A stretch of DNA of 64,000 nt from Candidatus Marispirochaeta associata (GCA_001749745.1 JWTM01000101.1:124001-188000), one strand, 5' to 3'. Shown: positions 33,604 to 43,957, counted from the first letter of the stretch. The notes: generated by a model not told the origin, from the letters alone. Translations and numbers: made by a program.

Positions 33604-34884
33604 TTGAGCATTTCCAAGCCCGGTACCTTGGGTATCATCGCCTGCCCCGGCGGAGCAAGTTTTGCAGACGAATTAATTCCGCACCTGCGCTCTATCTATA
33701 CCCGAAGGTATGAACGGATGGCCGCCCGGCTGGCCAAGCGCTACAAGATCAGTCGCGAAAAGGCGATCGAGCGCATCAACTATGTGCAGGATCTACACAC
33801 TTCCAGTCAGAACCACGGTTTTAACGGGGAGACCTATCGTCCGCCCACGTTTAAGCTACCCACCCGCTTTACTCAGTTCGCCAACGGCGAGTTTAAAGCG
33901 GAAATCCTCTCCTCGGTACGCGGCATGGACCTCTACATCTTTCAGGATGTGGAGAATCACTATCCGGTACCTCTCTACGAAGAGGAGAAGGTCCTCTCTA
34001 TCAACGATCATATCTTTTTGCTCTTCGTTACCATCGATGCGGCTATCCAGGCCGGTGCGAAGAGCGTAACCCTGGTACTTCCGGTCTATCCCTACTCCAG
34101 GCAACATAAGCGCAAGGGGCGAGAGGGGCTGACCGCCGCCTGGTTCGGTCGGATCTGCGAATACATGGGGGTTGAGCGGATCATTACCCTGGACATCCAC
34201 TCCCGGGAGATTCAGAATACCTTCCACCGCACGGCGCTGGAGAATCTCCACGCCTCGTACCAGATCTTAAGGGAGCTTTCGAAGCTGGTGGATATCATCC
34301 ACGACGATCTGGTGGTCGTCTCTCCCGATACCGGGGCGGTGGACCGTAACAAGTTCTACGCCGTCAGCCTTCACAAACCCCTGGCGCTGCTCTACAAGGA
34401 GCGGGACTACTCCAAGGTCAGCCAGGCCGGGGACAGCAATATTACCAGCATCAACCTCTTAGGCGACGTGGAGGGGAGATCGGTTTTCATGGCCGACGAT
34501 ATGCTGGGTACCGGGGGGACGCTTATAAAAGCCATGTCCTACCTAAAGGAGCTGGGGGCCGAGAAGATCATCTGTGCGATCAGTCTGCCCCTCTTTACCG
34601 GAGAGGCGATCAAGCTCTTCGATGAGGCCTATGAGAAGGGGCTTTTTCACCGCATCATCGGGACCAATGCCGTCTACCATGACGATGAGCTCCACAGCAA
34701 GGAGTGGTTCGTCAACGCCAACATCGCCAATCTCTTCTCCCGGATAATCTCCCGCCTCCATCACGGCCGCTCGTTGAGTCCCCTCCTGGACAACCGGAAG
34801 ATCATTCAGCGGTTGATGGACAAGGTGGCAGCCGAATCGGGCGAGGGCGAGCTCCCCTTCGAAACCGGGGACGCCGAAGGCTGA
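33604..34884 (+). CDS. prs: Ribose-phosphate pyrophosphokinase (PRPP synthetase), long form
   Basis: About 426 residues against about 315 in common PRPP synthetases; the extra length lies in the N-terminal half (RYERMAARLAKRYKISREKAIERINY to LHTSSQNHG). Core motifs are present: FANGEFKAEI, VTLVLPVYPYSRQHK, DIHSREIQNTF, VVVSPDTGAVDRNKFYA, and the PRPP loop MADDMLGTGGT. It makes PRPP from ribose 5-phosphate and ATP for nucleotide, His and Trp synthesis. The start is uncertain: TTG at 33604 has GGGGA 6 nt upstream and gives MSISKPGTLGIIACPGG, a sensible N-terminus; GTG at 33547 lacks a good site. The FGGY kinase gene follows 5 bp after the stop. Confidence 0.85.
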   Translation: MSISKPGTLGIIACPGGASFADELIPHLRSIYTRRYERMAARLAKRYKISREKAIERINYVQDLHTSSQNHGFNGETYRPPTFKLPTRFTQFANGEFKAEILSSVRGMDLYIFQDVENHYPVPLYEEEKVLSINDHIFLLFVTIDAAIQAGAKSVTLVLPVYPYSRQHKRKGREGLTAAWFGRICEYMGVERIITLDIHSREIQNTFHRTALENLHASYQILRELSKLVDIIHDDLVVVSPDTGAVDRNKFYAVSLHKPLALLYKERDYSKVSQAGDSNITSINLLGDVEGRSVFMADDMLGTGGTLIKAMSYLKELGAEKIICAISLPLFTGEAIKLFDEAYEKGLFHRIIGTNAVYHDDELHSKEWFVNANIANLFSRIISRLHHGRSLSPLLDNRKIIQRLMDKVAAESGEGELPFETGDAEG

Positions 34885-34889
34885 GTCCG

Positions 34890-36260
34890 GTGGCGGAATA
34901 CCTTGTCATAGACATTGGAACCAGCTCCCTCAAAGCGGCTCTGATAAACGAGAAGGCCGACCTCCTTGCCCAGGAGAAGGTGCATCTCCTGACGCTTCCC
35001 GGCGCCGACTTGGCCGCTTGGGATCCGTCGCTGTGGGACCTGGCCCTGAAGAGGGCGGTCTCCCTCCTCGCGCCTGAACGGACCCTCCGGGGAATCGCGG
35101 TCAGCGGAAACGGGCCCACCATGGTGCCCATGAGGGTCTCGGGGGAGGCGGCGGGCAGAGCGATCCTCTGGCTCGGCCGGGATCAGGCGGTGACCGCACC
35201 CGCGGGCAGTAACTCCTACTTTCTCCCCCAAGCCGCCTGGTTGCGGGAGCGGAAACCGCAGATATTCGAAGATACCTCCTTCTTTCTTACCTGTCCCGGC
35301 TACTTAAGTTACCGCTTGTGCGGAAATCCATGCGGTATAACTCCCAACGATACCTTCGCGCCCTATCTCTGGGACGATGAACAGATCCTTGCCTGGGGCT
35401 TCCCAACCGAGCTCTTCCCCCCCCTGATCCGGAGCGGCGAACGGATCGGGTACACCGCCGAGGCGGCGACCGACCGCTACGGCCTGGAGGCGAGGATCCC
35501 GGTCTACGCCGGAGGGCCGGACTATATGATGGCGGTCATCGGCGCCGGAGCGGTGCGACCGGGGCTGGCCTGCGACCGGGCCGGCACCTCCGAGGGCATC
35601 AACTTCTGTGCCGATCGCGCGGTCGATTCCGCCCGACTGCGAACCCTGCCCCATGCGGTGGAAGGGCTCTACACGGTGGCGGGAATCCTCGCCTCTACCG
35701 GGCGGGTTTTCGAGTGGTTCAGGCGCATCACCAATCAGACGGAGCGGGATTACGGGACTATCATTGATGAGATCCGGAAGCTCGATCCCGAAAGCTACTC
35801 TCCGCGCTTCTTTCCCTCCCGCCATCGCGGTCCGGTCTGGGACTTCAACGACGGGATCTTTGCGGGACTTCAACCCGAGCACACCCATGTGGAGCTCGGG
35901 AAGGGGGTCGTAGAGGCCATCGCCTTCGGAATTCTGGATGTGGTAGAGACCCTGGCAGATGAGGGCTGCCCGGTAACGAGCCTGCGCGGTACCGGCGGGC
36001 AGTATCGGAACCGGCAGTGGAATCAGATGAAGGCCGATATCTTAGGGGTTCCCTTAGAGGTTCCGCAGATTATCGACGGCGAGCTGACCGGCAATCTCTG
36101 CGCCGCCCTGGTGGGCGAGGGCCAGTATGCATCCTTGGCCGAGGCGGCCGGAGAGCTGGTCCGAATCGGTGAGCGAATCGAGCCCGACCGGGAGCTGCAT
36201 GGCCGCTACCGGGAACTGGCCGACGGCTACCGCCGTGCCTGCAGCAGTTTTACGACCTGA
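34890..36260 (+). CDS. FGGY-family carbohydrate kinase (xylulokinase-like)
   Basis: 456 residues from a GTG start. LVIDIGTSSLKAALI is the N-terminal phosphate loop, followed by ILWLGRDQAV, GGPDYMMAVIGAG with the expected catalytic Asp, DRAGTSEGINF, and VTSLRGTGGQYRNRQWNQMKADILG plus GNLCAALVGEG in the C-terminal domain. It phosphorylates a sugar or polyol with ATP; xylulose is likely, ribulose or rhamnulose possible. It starts 5 bp after prs, so pentose phosphorylation and PRPP synthesis seem to be made together. The longer open frame upstream lies over prs and is not used. Confidence 0.85.
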   Translation: MAEYLVIDIGTSSLKAALINEKADLLAQEKVHLLTLPGADLAAWDPSLWDLALKRAVSLLAPERTLRGIAVSGNGPTMVPMRVSGEAAGRAILWLGRDQAVTAPAGSNSYFLPQAAWLRERKPQIFEDTSFFLTCPGYLSYRLCGNPCGITPNDTFAPYLWDDEQILAWGFPTELFPPLIRSGERIGYTAEAATDRYGLEARIPVYAGGPDYMMAVIGAGAVRPGLACDRAGTSEGINFCADRAVDSARLRTLPHAVEGLYTVAGILASTGRVFEWFRRITNQTERDYGTIIDEIRKLDPESYSPRFFPSRHRGPVWDFNDGIFAGLQPEHTHVELGKGVVEAIAFGILDVVETLADEGCPVTSLRGTGGQYRNRQWNQMKADILGVPLEVPQIIDGELTGNLCAALVGEGQYASLAEAAGELVRIGERIEPDRELHGRYRELADGYRRACSSFTT

Positions 36261-36261
36261 C

Positions 36262-36960
36262 TTACTCCCGAAAAAGCCCCATTATTCCCCGATTCGCCTT
36301 GAGCCACCTCTCCGCCTCCCGATAGCCCGGGAAGTAGCGCTCCACTAACTTCCAATAATCGGGAGAGTGGTTCAGATAGCGCTGATGACAGAGCTCGTGA
36401 ATAATCAGATAGTCCTGGACCGGGGGCGGGGTCATAATAATGCGCCAGTTGTAGGAGATATTCCCCCTGCCGGATGAGCTGCCCCAGCGGGTGCGCTGGT
36501 TGCGGAAGTAGATGCGTTTGTAGGCAATGCCTATCTTGGCGGCGATCTCGGCCGTCCGGGATTCGAGCTCCTCCCTGGAACGCTTGATTAGCCACCGCTC
36601 GAGGATCTTCCGGGCGGTCTCGGCCTTGCCGTCGGGGGTCTCGATCACTACCCGTCCCTCGGCGACGGCCACCGCGCCTCGTTTGCGCTTGCCCCGGATA
36701 ATCTCCACCGGGTGAGGCACTCCCTCGATCAAAAGCCGTTTGAGGGGGTTGTTCCGTTCCCGGTTTGCTTTTAGATTCTCGAGATGCTTGAGGACCCAAC
36801 TGCGTTTTGCGGCTACGGTCGAGCTGATCTGCCTGTCGGGAATTTCGCTGGGAGCGGAGACGGTCACCTTCCCCGCCTGGGAGATCCGGATGTTGATCCG
36901 TTTCTGCCCCTTGCGCCGGATCAGGTCGTAGTTGAAACCGGGGCCCCTAACATTCGCCAC
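36262..36960 (-). CDS. YgjP-like (DUF45) zinc metallopeptidase
   Basis: 232 residues from GTG. The C-terminal part carries RTRWGSSSGRGNISYNW and the zinc motif HELCHQRYLNHSPDYW, with HExxH and a third ligand region, as in the YgjP/DUF45 family. The N-terminal half is a small beta-rich, basic domain. Members are cytoplasmic peptidases of poorly known role. It is convergent with the FGGY kinase gene (1 bp between stops) and divergent from the acyl-CoA dehydrogenase-like gene. Confidence 0.88.
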   Translation of the reverse strand: MANVRGPGFNYDLIRRKGQKRINIRISQAGKVTVSAPSEIPDRQISSTVAAKRSWVLKHLENLKANRERNNPLKRLLIEGVPHPVEIIRGKRKRGAVAVAEGRVVIETPDGKAETARKILERWLIKRSREELESRTAEIAAKIGIAYKRIYFRNQRTRWGSSSGRGNISYNWRIIMTPPPVQDYLIIHELCHQRYLNHSPDYWKLVERYFPGYREAERWLKANRGIMGLFRE

Positions 36961-37107
36961 AGCTCTCTATAACACGGGATGGGCTCTCTGTCCATCTATC
37001 TGATCAAAGAGGGAAGATTCCGGTCTATACATTATAAAAATAGTCAGGTACTCTATGAGTCGTCCGCCGTCCGAATTGTGAGCGAGGCGGAGAAGAGGTA
37101 AGCGAAG

Positions 37108-38560
37108 ATGCAAACAGAAGCGATTATTCCCCTGAAAACCTTTATTTCCGATCTCGACGAGCGCCTGCAGGCCTGTCGCGGATCGGATTCGTCCCGACTA
37201 CTAGAAGCCTTTCTCGATTCGAATCCGCTGTCGGTCTTCATTCCTTCCCGGTTCGGCGGACGGGGACAGAAGGTGCACGAGTGTCTCTCCCTGCTGGAGA
37301 GCTGTTCATACCGTTCCCTGCCCCTATCGCTGATTGCGGGCATCAACGGCGCCCTTTTTCTGCAGCCTCTCTCGCGCTCCGGGGATGATCCGCTACAGGA
37401 ATCGATATTCCGCCGCTTTATTGAGCAGAGGGCCATGGGAGGGCTGATGATAACGGAACCGGATTACGGATCCGACGCCCTCTCCATGCGAACCAGCTTT
37501 ACCCGCGAGGGGGAGGGGTACCGCCTGCAGGGGACCAAGCACTGGGGCGGACTCACCGGACGGGCCGACTGCTGGTTGTTGACCGCCCGCGGGGCGGGAG
37601 AATCCGGGGAACTGGAGCGGAACATCAGCTTCTTCGTCTGGGATAAGGATCTGGGCGGGATCGATGTGGAGGAGTACTACCCGAGCCTCGGGTTGGAGAT
37701 GATCTCCTACGGTCGCAACAGGATCGATACCCATCTGCCCGAGGCGCGGAAGCTGGTACCTCAGGGGAGCGGCGTGCGAATGCTCCTCGACCTGCTCCAC
37801 CGCAGCCGGCTTCAGTTTCCCGGCATGGCCATGGGCTTTCTGAAGCGACTCCTGGATGAGGCCTGGGGACATGTGAAGCGGCGGATGGTGGGGGGCAAAC
37901 CCCTTGCCGGCTACGATCAGGTTCAGTCCCGCCTGGCGGAGCTTCAGGCGGCCTACACGACCTGTTCGGCCATGTGCGCCTACAGTAGTGCAGCGGCCTC
38001 CATCGAGAATGATTGTTCGCCGATGGCCTTAGCGGCGAATTCGATCAAGAGCGTAGTCACCGATCTGATGCAATCGGCGTCTCAGTCGCTGGTGCAGTTG
38101 ATGGGGGCCCAAGGGTACCGCAAGGATCATATCGCGGGCGCCTCCCTGGTCGACAGTCGGCCTTTTCAGATCTTCGAGGGATCCAATGACATCCTCTACG
38201 AGCAGATCGCCGATGGGGTGCTCAAATCGATGCGCCGGGCCAAGGAGTCGAATCTCTACCGCTTTCTGAAGGGATTCGCCTTAACCTCCCGGGCCTCCTC
38301 TTGCTTCAGGAGCTTGCTCGATTTTCAGCTGGCGGAGTCGCTTTCCCAGCGACGTAAGGTAGACTTGGGGCGGATTCTGGGACGGATTGTCTCGGCCCAG
38401 ATGGTAATCGATCTCGGGGAGCGCGGATTTCGCGGGGATCTGATAGACAACTGCATCTCGTCCCTGCAGCGACAAATCGCCGGGATTTTCGGCTCCTTTC
38501 ACGCTGTTTCCCGGTCCGAAATGGTCGATGAGTACGCCGAAGGAAGTCGCTGGGCCGACT

Positions 38561-38574
<14 letters not shown>
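37108..38574 (+). CDS. Acyl-CoA dehydrogenase-like flavoprotein
   Basis: 488 residues. [13 protein letters not shown] (FAD-binding loop), [32 protein letters not shown], and [18 protein letters not shown] show the acyl-CoA dehydrogenase fold, with Glu in the IFEGSNDI segment at the usual place near the catalytic region. It should oxidise an acyl-CoA thioester with transfer of electrons to ETF, but no ETF or other beta-oxidation genes lie nearby. The C-terminal 90 residues extend past the usual end. AGAGGTAAG precedes the ATG. The 3' end overlaps the sigma-54 activator gene by 14 bp. Confidence 0.82.
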
Positions 38575-40117
<1,543 letters not shown>

Positions 40118-40242
40118 GGCGATAGGGGTACCTCTATATAAGTAGCGAGACTAACGCACTTTTCGGTGCGAATGCGAAGCATATCGTACCATTCTGTAGG
40201 TTTTTCGGCAATGAGGGGCCTCCCATTTTTGATACAAATCTA

Positions 40243-40271
40243 TTGACAAAAAAAAAGGCTTTTGATAGGTT
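40243..40271 (+). promoter_or_regulatory. Promoter of the tRNA-Thr/rpmG transcript
   Basis: Perfect TTGACA, a 17-bp A-rich spacer and TAGGTT. Start would lie near 40278, 13 nt before the tRNA. This is likely the main entry into the superoperon. Confidence 0.6.
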
Positions 40272-40290
40272 TGTGCAACCTAATCGGCAC

Positions 40291-40363
40291 GCCCTTGTAG
40301 CTCAGTCGGTAGAGCACATCCATGGTAAGGATGGGGTCATCGGTTCAAGTCCGATCGAGGGCT
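40291..40363 (+). tRNA. tRNA-Thr (anticodon GGU)
   Basis: 73 nt fold into a full cloverleaf: acceptor GCCCTTG/CGAGGGC, D arm GCTC..GAGC, anticodon stem CATCC/GGATG around ATGGTAA with GGT as anticodon, T arm ATCGG-TTCAAGT-CCGAT. No CCA is encoded, so it must be added. It heads the transcript of rpmG. Confidence 0.95.
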
Positions 40364-40431
40364 GTATTTCTTGACTAAGTCGCGCATTAGGGCGTAATCT
40401 TTTCCTGTGCATGGCGAGGAGACTATAACGA

Positions 40432-40608
40432 ATGGCAAAGGCAAAGAAAGGCGCCGTTGAGTTGGTGGCGCTTAAATGCAGCGAGTGCAATCGCAGAAAC
40501 TATACTACCAGTAAAAATCGGCGCAATATTCAGGGTAAGCTTGAGTTCAAGAAGTACTGCCGCTTCGATCGCAAGCACACGCTTCACGTCGAAACTAAGG
40601 TTAAATAG
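40432..40608 (+). CDS. rpmG: 50S ribosomal protein L33
   Basis: 58 residues, MAKAKKGAVELVALKCSECN at the start, too short for usual ORF cut-offs. A first zinc-type pair is present (CSEC, residues 16-19), but the second is broken: KYCRFDRKHT has Asp where the last Cys should be. Typical spirochaete L33 reads CxxC here. It therefore may bind no zinc or bind it weakly. GAGGAG lies upstream of the ATG. Standing between tRNA-Thr and tRNA-Trp is the usual place ahead of secE-nusG. Confidence 0.95.
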   Translation: MAKAKKGAVELVALKCSECNRRNYTTSKNRRNIQGKLEFKKYCRFDRKHTLHVETKVK

Positions 40609-40631
40609 GTTCTCATTAGATTTGGTAACTG

Positions 40632-40660
40632 CGAACGACCTTATGGTCGTTCGTTTTTTT
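40632..40660 (+). terminator. Intrinsic terminator between rpmG and tRNA-Trp
   Basis: CGAACGACC-TTAT-GGTCGTTCG is a perfect 9-bp stem with a 4-nt loop followed by seven T. Only 11 nt separate it from tRNA-Trp, too few for a normal promoter, so downstream genes probably depend on partial read-through. Confidence 0.9.
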
Positions 40661-40671
40661 GATGCTTTCAC

Positions 40672-40745
40672 AGGCCAGTAGCTCCAATGGCTAGAGCGCC
40701 GGTCTCCAAAACCGGATGTTGTAGGTTCGAGTCCTACCTGGCCTG
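40672..40745 (+). tRNA. tRNA-Trp (anticodon CCA)
   Basis: 74 nt cloverleaf: acceptor AGGCCAG/CTGGCCT, D arm GCTC..GAGC, anticodon stem CCGGT/ACCGG around CTCCAAA with CCA, T arm GTAGG-TTCGAGT-CCTAC. No encoded CCA end. Trp tRNA before secE is a common bacterial arrangement. Confidence 0.95.
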
Positions 40746-40770
40746 CTTTCTTAAATTCGAGGAGTAGGGG

Positions 40771-40950
40771 ATGAAGAGACTTCTTCAGTTCTTTCGCGAT
40801 AGCTATGCTGAACTCAAAAAGGTTGTGTGGCCAAGTAGGGAAGAGGTCGGTTCGTCGACTAAGGTCGTTATTATATCGACCATCATCTTCGCGGTCCTGC
40901 TAGGCCTGGTGGACTTTTTACTCACCGTCGGTCGCGATATTGTCTTTTAG
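40771..40950 (+). CDS. secE: Protein translocase subunit SecE
   Basis: 59 residues, too short for usual ORF cut-offs. RDSYAELKKVVWPSREEV is the conserved amphipathic SecE segment, followed by one membrane helix (VVIISTIIFAVLLGLVDFLL). It is the short single-span form and clamps SecY in the Sec channel. GGAG lies before the ATG. Followed 64 bp later by nusG. Confidence 0.95.
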   Translation: MKRLLQFFRDSYAELKKVVWPSREEVGSSTKVVIISTIIFAVLLGLVDFLLTVGRDIVF

Positions 40951-41014
40951 TCACCCTCTCTCGAATACGGCGTTCTAGTCGGTTGTTTCGTTCAGATAGG
41001 GGAAGGTTTTAGCG

Positions 41015-41569
41015 ATGGCGAAAGGTTGGTACGTTCTTCATACCTATTCGGGATATGAGAATAAAGTTGAGCGCTACATTCGAAAACTGATGGAGTCTCC
41101 CGAAGTGGGGGATCATGTTTTCGATATCAAGGTGCCCTCCGAAGAGGTTGTAGAGGTAAAAGACGGGAAAAAGAAGACGGTGAACCGTAAGTTCTTGCCC
41201 GGGTATATCCTGCTCGAAATGGATCTGCCCGATCGGGGCTGGAAGACCGTCTGCTCTCATATTCGCCGCATCCAGGGGGTGACCGGCTTTCTCGGGTCTA
41301 TGACCGGGGCGAAGCCGCATCCCATCAGTTCCGAAGAGGCCCGAGCTATCCTGCAAAAGGTCGGCGATATCCGCTCGGAGAAGGTCGTGCGGAACCGGCA
41401 GAGCTTTACCATGGGCGAGTCGGTGCGAATAACCGACGGCCCCTTCGATACCTTTACCGGGACTATCGAAGAGGTAAACGAAGAGAAGGCGCGCCTGAAG
41501 GTGACGGTCGGCATTTTCGGCCGCTCCACTCCGGTGGAGGTCTCCTTTAATCAGGTGGAGAAGGTATAA
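41015..41569 (+). CDS. nusG: Transcription antitermination factor NusG
   Basis: 184 residues. N-terminal NGN domain (WYVLHTYSGYENKVERYI, then FLPGYILLEMDL) and C-terminal KOW domain (GESVRITDGPFDTFTGTIEEV). It binds RNA polymerase, aids elongation and couples it to translation or Rho. No large insertion is seen. AGGGGAAGG precedes the ATG. The gene leads directly to the structured gap before rplK. Confidence 0.96.
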   Translation: MAKGWYVLHTYSGYENKVERYIRKLMESPEVGDHVFDIKVPSEEVVEVKDGKKKTVNRKFLPGYILLEMDLPDRGWKTVCSHIRRIQGVTGFLGSMTGAKPHPISSEEARAILQKVGDIRSEKVVRNRQSFTMGESVRITDGPFDTFTGTIEEVNEEKARLKVTVGIFGRSTPVEVSFNQVEKV

Positions 41570-41570
41570 A

Positions 41571-41714
41571 AAGAAGGAGGATGGTCATCCGTGCTGGGTG
41601 AGCGCCTCCTTTTGCCGTTTCTGCATCGGAGGCGGCGTATGGTCCCGCGTTGCGGGATTGTTGGGACCCGGTCCTTAGGGGGCTGGGGTTTGTACCACAT
41701 ATTAGGAGTTTTTT
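41571..41714 (+). promoter_or_regulatory. Structured leader between nusG and rplK with competing hairpins
   Basis: CCTCC at 41605-41609 can pair with GGAGG at 41576-41580 (stem then followed by TTTT) or with GGAGG at 41628-41632. Further on CCCGC/GCGGG (41644-41656) competes with GGTCCC/GGGACC (41641-41668). Such mutually exclusive pairs suggest attenuation or ribosomal-protein feedback (L1 or L11 as possible ligand). Confidence 0.45.
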
Positions 41715-42146
41715 ATGGCTAAGAAGAAGGTAACTGCGGTTATTAAGCTGCAGGTTCCTGCGGGTAAGGCGACACCCGCACCGCCGGTCGGTCCCGCCCT
41801 GGGGCCCCACGGCGTCAGCGCTCCTCAATTCGTGCAGCAGTTTAACGACCGCACGAAGAGCATGGAGCCCGGTCTAACCATTCCGGTAGTAATTACCGTA
41901 TTTCAGGATCGGAGTTTCTCGTTTATTACGAAGACCCCGCCCGCCTCGGTTCTAATCAAGAAAGCCTGTAATCTGCAGAGCGGCTCCGCCGAGCCTCATA
42001 AGGTGAAGGTGGCCAAGATCCCCGCGGCCAAGGTCAAGGAGATCGCCGAGCTGAAGATGCCGGACTTGAATGCGAACGACATTGATGCCGCGATGAAGAT
42101 TATCGCCGGCACCGCCCGTAGTATGGGCGTCGAGGTCGAGGGATAG
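41715..42146 (+). CDS. rplK: 50S ribosomal protein L11
   Basis: 143 residues. Conserved start [21 protein letters not shown] with GPALGPHGV, and [15 protein letters not shown]. It forms the GTPase-associated centre with 23S rRNA and contacts stringent-response factors. TAGGAG is placed before a T-run and the ATG. rplA follows after 7 bp. Confidence 0.97.
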   Translation: MAKKKVTAVIKLQVPAGKATPAPPVGPALGPHGVSAPQFVQQFNDRTKSMEPGLTIPVVITVFQDRSFSFITKTPPASVLIKKACNLQSGSAEPHKVKVAKIPAAKVKEIAELKMPDLNANDIDAAMKIIAGTARSMGVEVEG

Positions 42147-42153
42147 GAGGCGC

Positions 42154-42828
42154 GTGATGAATAGAGGAAAGCAGTATCAGGACGCCGTTAAGAAGTATGA
42201 TAAGCAGGAGCGTTACCCCGTCGACGAGGCGGTAAAGCTCGTTAAGGATATCGCCTTCGCCAAGTTCGACGAAACCGTCGAGGTTTCGATTCGTCTGAAC
42301 CTGAAGAAGAGCCAGAATGTGCGGGACACCATGGTGCTTCCCAATCAGTTCACCGAAGAGAAGAAGGTGTTGGTCTTTGCTAAGGGCGAGAAGGCCGAAG
42401 AAGCCAAAGAGGCCGGTGCGACCTACGTAGGCGACGACGACTTGATCGAGAAGATCAAGGGCGGCTGGCTCGACTTTGACGTAGCCGTGGCTACCCCCGA
42501 TATGATGAAGGATGTCGGTCGATTGGGACCGATCCTCGGTCGCCGGGGTTTGATGCCCAATCCGAAGACCAGAACCGTAACCTTCGATATCAAGGATGCG
42601 ATGAACGAGCTGCGCAAGGGGCGGGTTGAGTTCCGTTCCGACAAGACCGGCGTTATTCATCTGCCGGTCGGCAAGGTTTCGATGGATCCCGCACTGATCA
42701 GCGAGAACGTAACCAGCGTTGTCGATGAGGTAGTAAAGCGGAAGCCTTCCGATATCAAGGGCGATTTTGTCAAATCCATCGCCGTATCCTCCACTATGGG
42801 CCCCGGTGTCCGCGTGGACTACAAGTAG
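42154..42828 (+). CDS. rplA: 50S ribosomal protein L1
   Basis: 224 residues. Landmarks are [18 protein letters not shown]-like loop ([13 protein letters not shown]), and [16 protein letters not shown]1 builds the mobile stalk and in many bacteria represses its own rplKA mRNA. Co-transcribed with rplK and rplJ. Confidence 0.97.
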   Translation: MMNRGKQYQDAVKKYDKQERYPVDEAVKLVKDIAFAKFDETVEVSIRLNLKKSQNVRDTMVLPNQFTEEKKVLVFAKGEKAEEAKEAGATYVGDDDLIEKIKGGWLDFDVAVATPDMMKDVGRLGPILGRRGLMPNPKTRTVTFDIKDAMNELRKGRVEFRSDKTGVIHLPVGKVSMDPALISENVTSVVDEVVKRKPSDIKGDFVKSIAVSSTMGPGVRVDYK

Positions 42829-42842
42829 GCGGGAGGAAGAGT

Positions 42843-43382
42843 ATGAGCGAATACACTGTAAAGGTTCAGCAGCATAAAACCGACGCCGTCGAGGCGCTTA
42901 AGGATCAGTTTAAGGATATTTCGACCTTTATCTTCGCTGATTACCGCGGTCTGACCGTGGAGCAGATCACCGAGCTGCGGGGCAAGCTGCGGGAGCAGCA
43001 GGCTCAGTTGAAGGTCGTAAAGAACCGTTTTGCGAAGATTGCCCTCCAGGAGCTTGAACGTCCCGATGCGGGTGAGTATCTTACAGGGCCTACCGCCGTG
43101 GCTTTGCCCGCCGATGAGGCCGGTCCGGTGGCGAAAACCCTGCTCGAGTACGCCAAGGACACCTCTCTGGAGGTGAAGGGCGGAATCGTTGAGGGCATGG
43201 TCTATGATTTCAATCAGATCGAGGCCTTCTCGAAGCTGCCTACCAAGCTGGAGCTTATCTCCATGCTGATGAGCACCATGAAAGCTCCCGTGCAGAATCT
43301 GGCGCTGGTGCTCAATGCGGTACCGCAGAAACTGGTCCGGACCCTGCAGGCGGTGGCGGACAAGAAGCAGTCCGAGGGCTGA
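42843..43382 (+). CDS. rplJ: 50S ribosomal protein L10
   Basis: 179 residues. IFADYRGLTVEQITELR and LKVVKNRFAKIAL are the rRNA-binding part; the C-terminal helix anchors L7/L12 dimers. GGAGGAAG precedes the ATG. It lies 14 bp after rplA. Confidence 0.96.
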   Translation: MSEYTVKVQQHKTDAVEALKDQFKDISTFIFADYRGLTVEQITELRGKLREQQAQLKVVKNRFAKIALQELERPDAGEYLTGPTAVALPADEAGPVAKTLLEYAKDTSLEVKGGIVEGMVYDFNQIEAFSKLPTKLELISMLMSTMKAPVQNLALVLNAVPQKLVRTLQAVADKKQSEG

Positions 43383-43405
43383 TTCTCAATTTAGATCCAG
43401 AAAGA

Positions 43406-43424
43406 GGCCGGCGGTATGCCGGCC
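43406..43424 (+). other. Hairpin in the rplJ-rplL gap
   Basis: GGCCGGC-GGTAT-GCCGGCC, a 7-bp GC-only stem without a T-run, 80 nt before rplL. It may serve as a processing or stability element that lets L7/L12 be made in excess over L10. Confidence 0.45.
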
Positions 43425-43503
43425 GATCGGATACGGCGGCATTAGTCTTCCCTGGTAGTCTGCTATTGTCGCTTAAAATATTATGATATAAGGAGAAGGT
43501 AAT

Positions 43504-43893
43504 ATGGCTATCACCAAAGATGAAATTTTAGAAGCAATCGCGAACATGAGCGTACTTGAGGTTTCCGAGCTCGTTTCGGCTATGGAGGAGAAGTTCGGCG
43601 TAACCGCCGCCGCTCCCGTTGCTGTCGCTGCCGCACCCGGTGCAGGCGCAGGCGCTGCTGCTGCCGAAGAAGAGGAGCAGACCGAGTTCGACGTTATTCT
43701 CAAGGGTATTGCCGACGGAAAGAAGATTCCCGTCATTAAAGAGGTTCGCGCTATTACCGGTCTCGGCCTGAAAGAGGCGAAAGAGATTGTAGAGGCTGGT
43801 GATAAGGCTATTAAAGAGGGCGTCTCTAAGGATGAGGCTGCTCAGATGAAGGAGAAGCTTGAAGCTGCCGGCGGCGTTGTCGAAGTTAAATAG
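43504..43893 (+). CDS. rplL: 50S ribosomal protein L7/L12
   Basis: 129 residues in three parts: N-terminal dimer helix pair ([18 protein letters not shown]), an Ala/Gly-rich hinge at about 38-57, and the factor-binding C-terminal domain ([24 protein letters not shown]). AAGGAGAAGG gives a strong ribosome-binding site, as expected for a protein needed in several copies per ribosome. Confidence 0.97.
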   Translation: MAITKDEILEAIANMSVLEVSELVSAMEEKFGVTAAAPVAVAAAPGAGAGAAAAEEEEQTEFDVILKGIADGKKIPVIKEVRAITGLGLKEAKEIVEAGDKAIKEGVSKDEAAQMKEKLEAAGGVVEVK

Positions 43894-43927
43894 CTTTACG
43901 CTGAAAACAATTCATCTAATTGCTCAG

Positions 43928-43957
43928 GATACCACCGGAAAAGCTTCCGGTGGTATC
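43928..43957 (+). terminator. Attenuator-like hairpin between rplL and rpoB
   Basis: GATACCACCGGAA-AAGC-TTCCGGTGGTATC, a perfect 13-bp stem with a 4-nt loop. The following sequence GTATTGTC is not a T-run, so it is more likely a partial attenuator or an RNase III site that lowers rpoBC expression relative to rplL. Confidence 0.65.
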
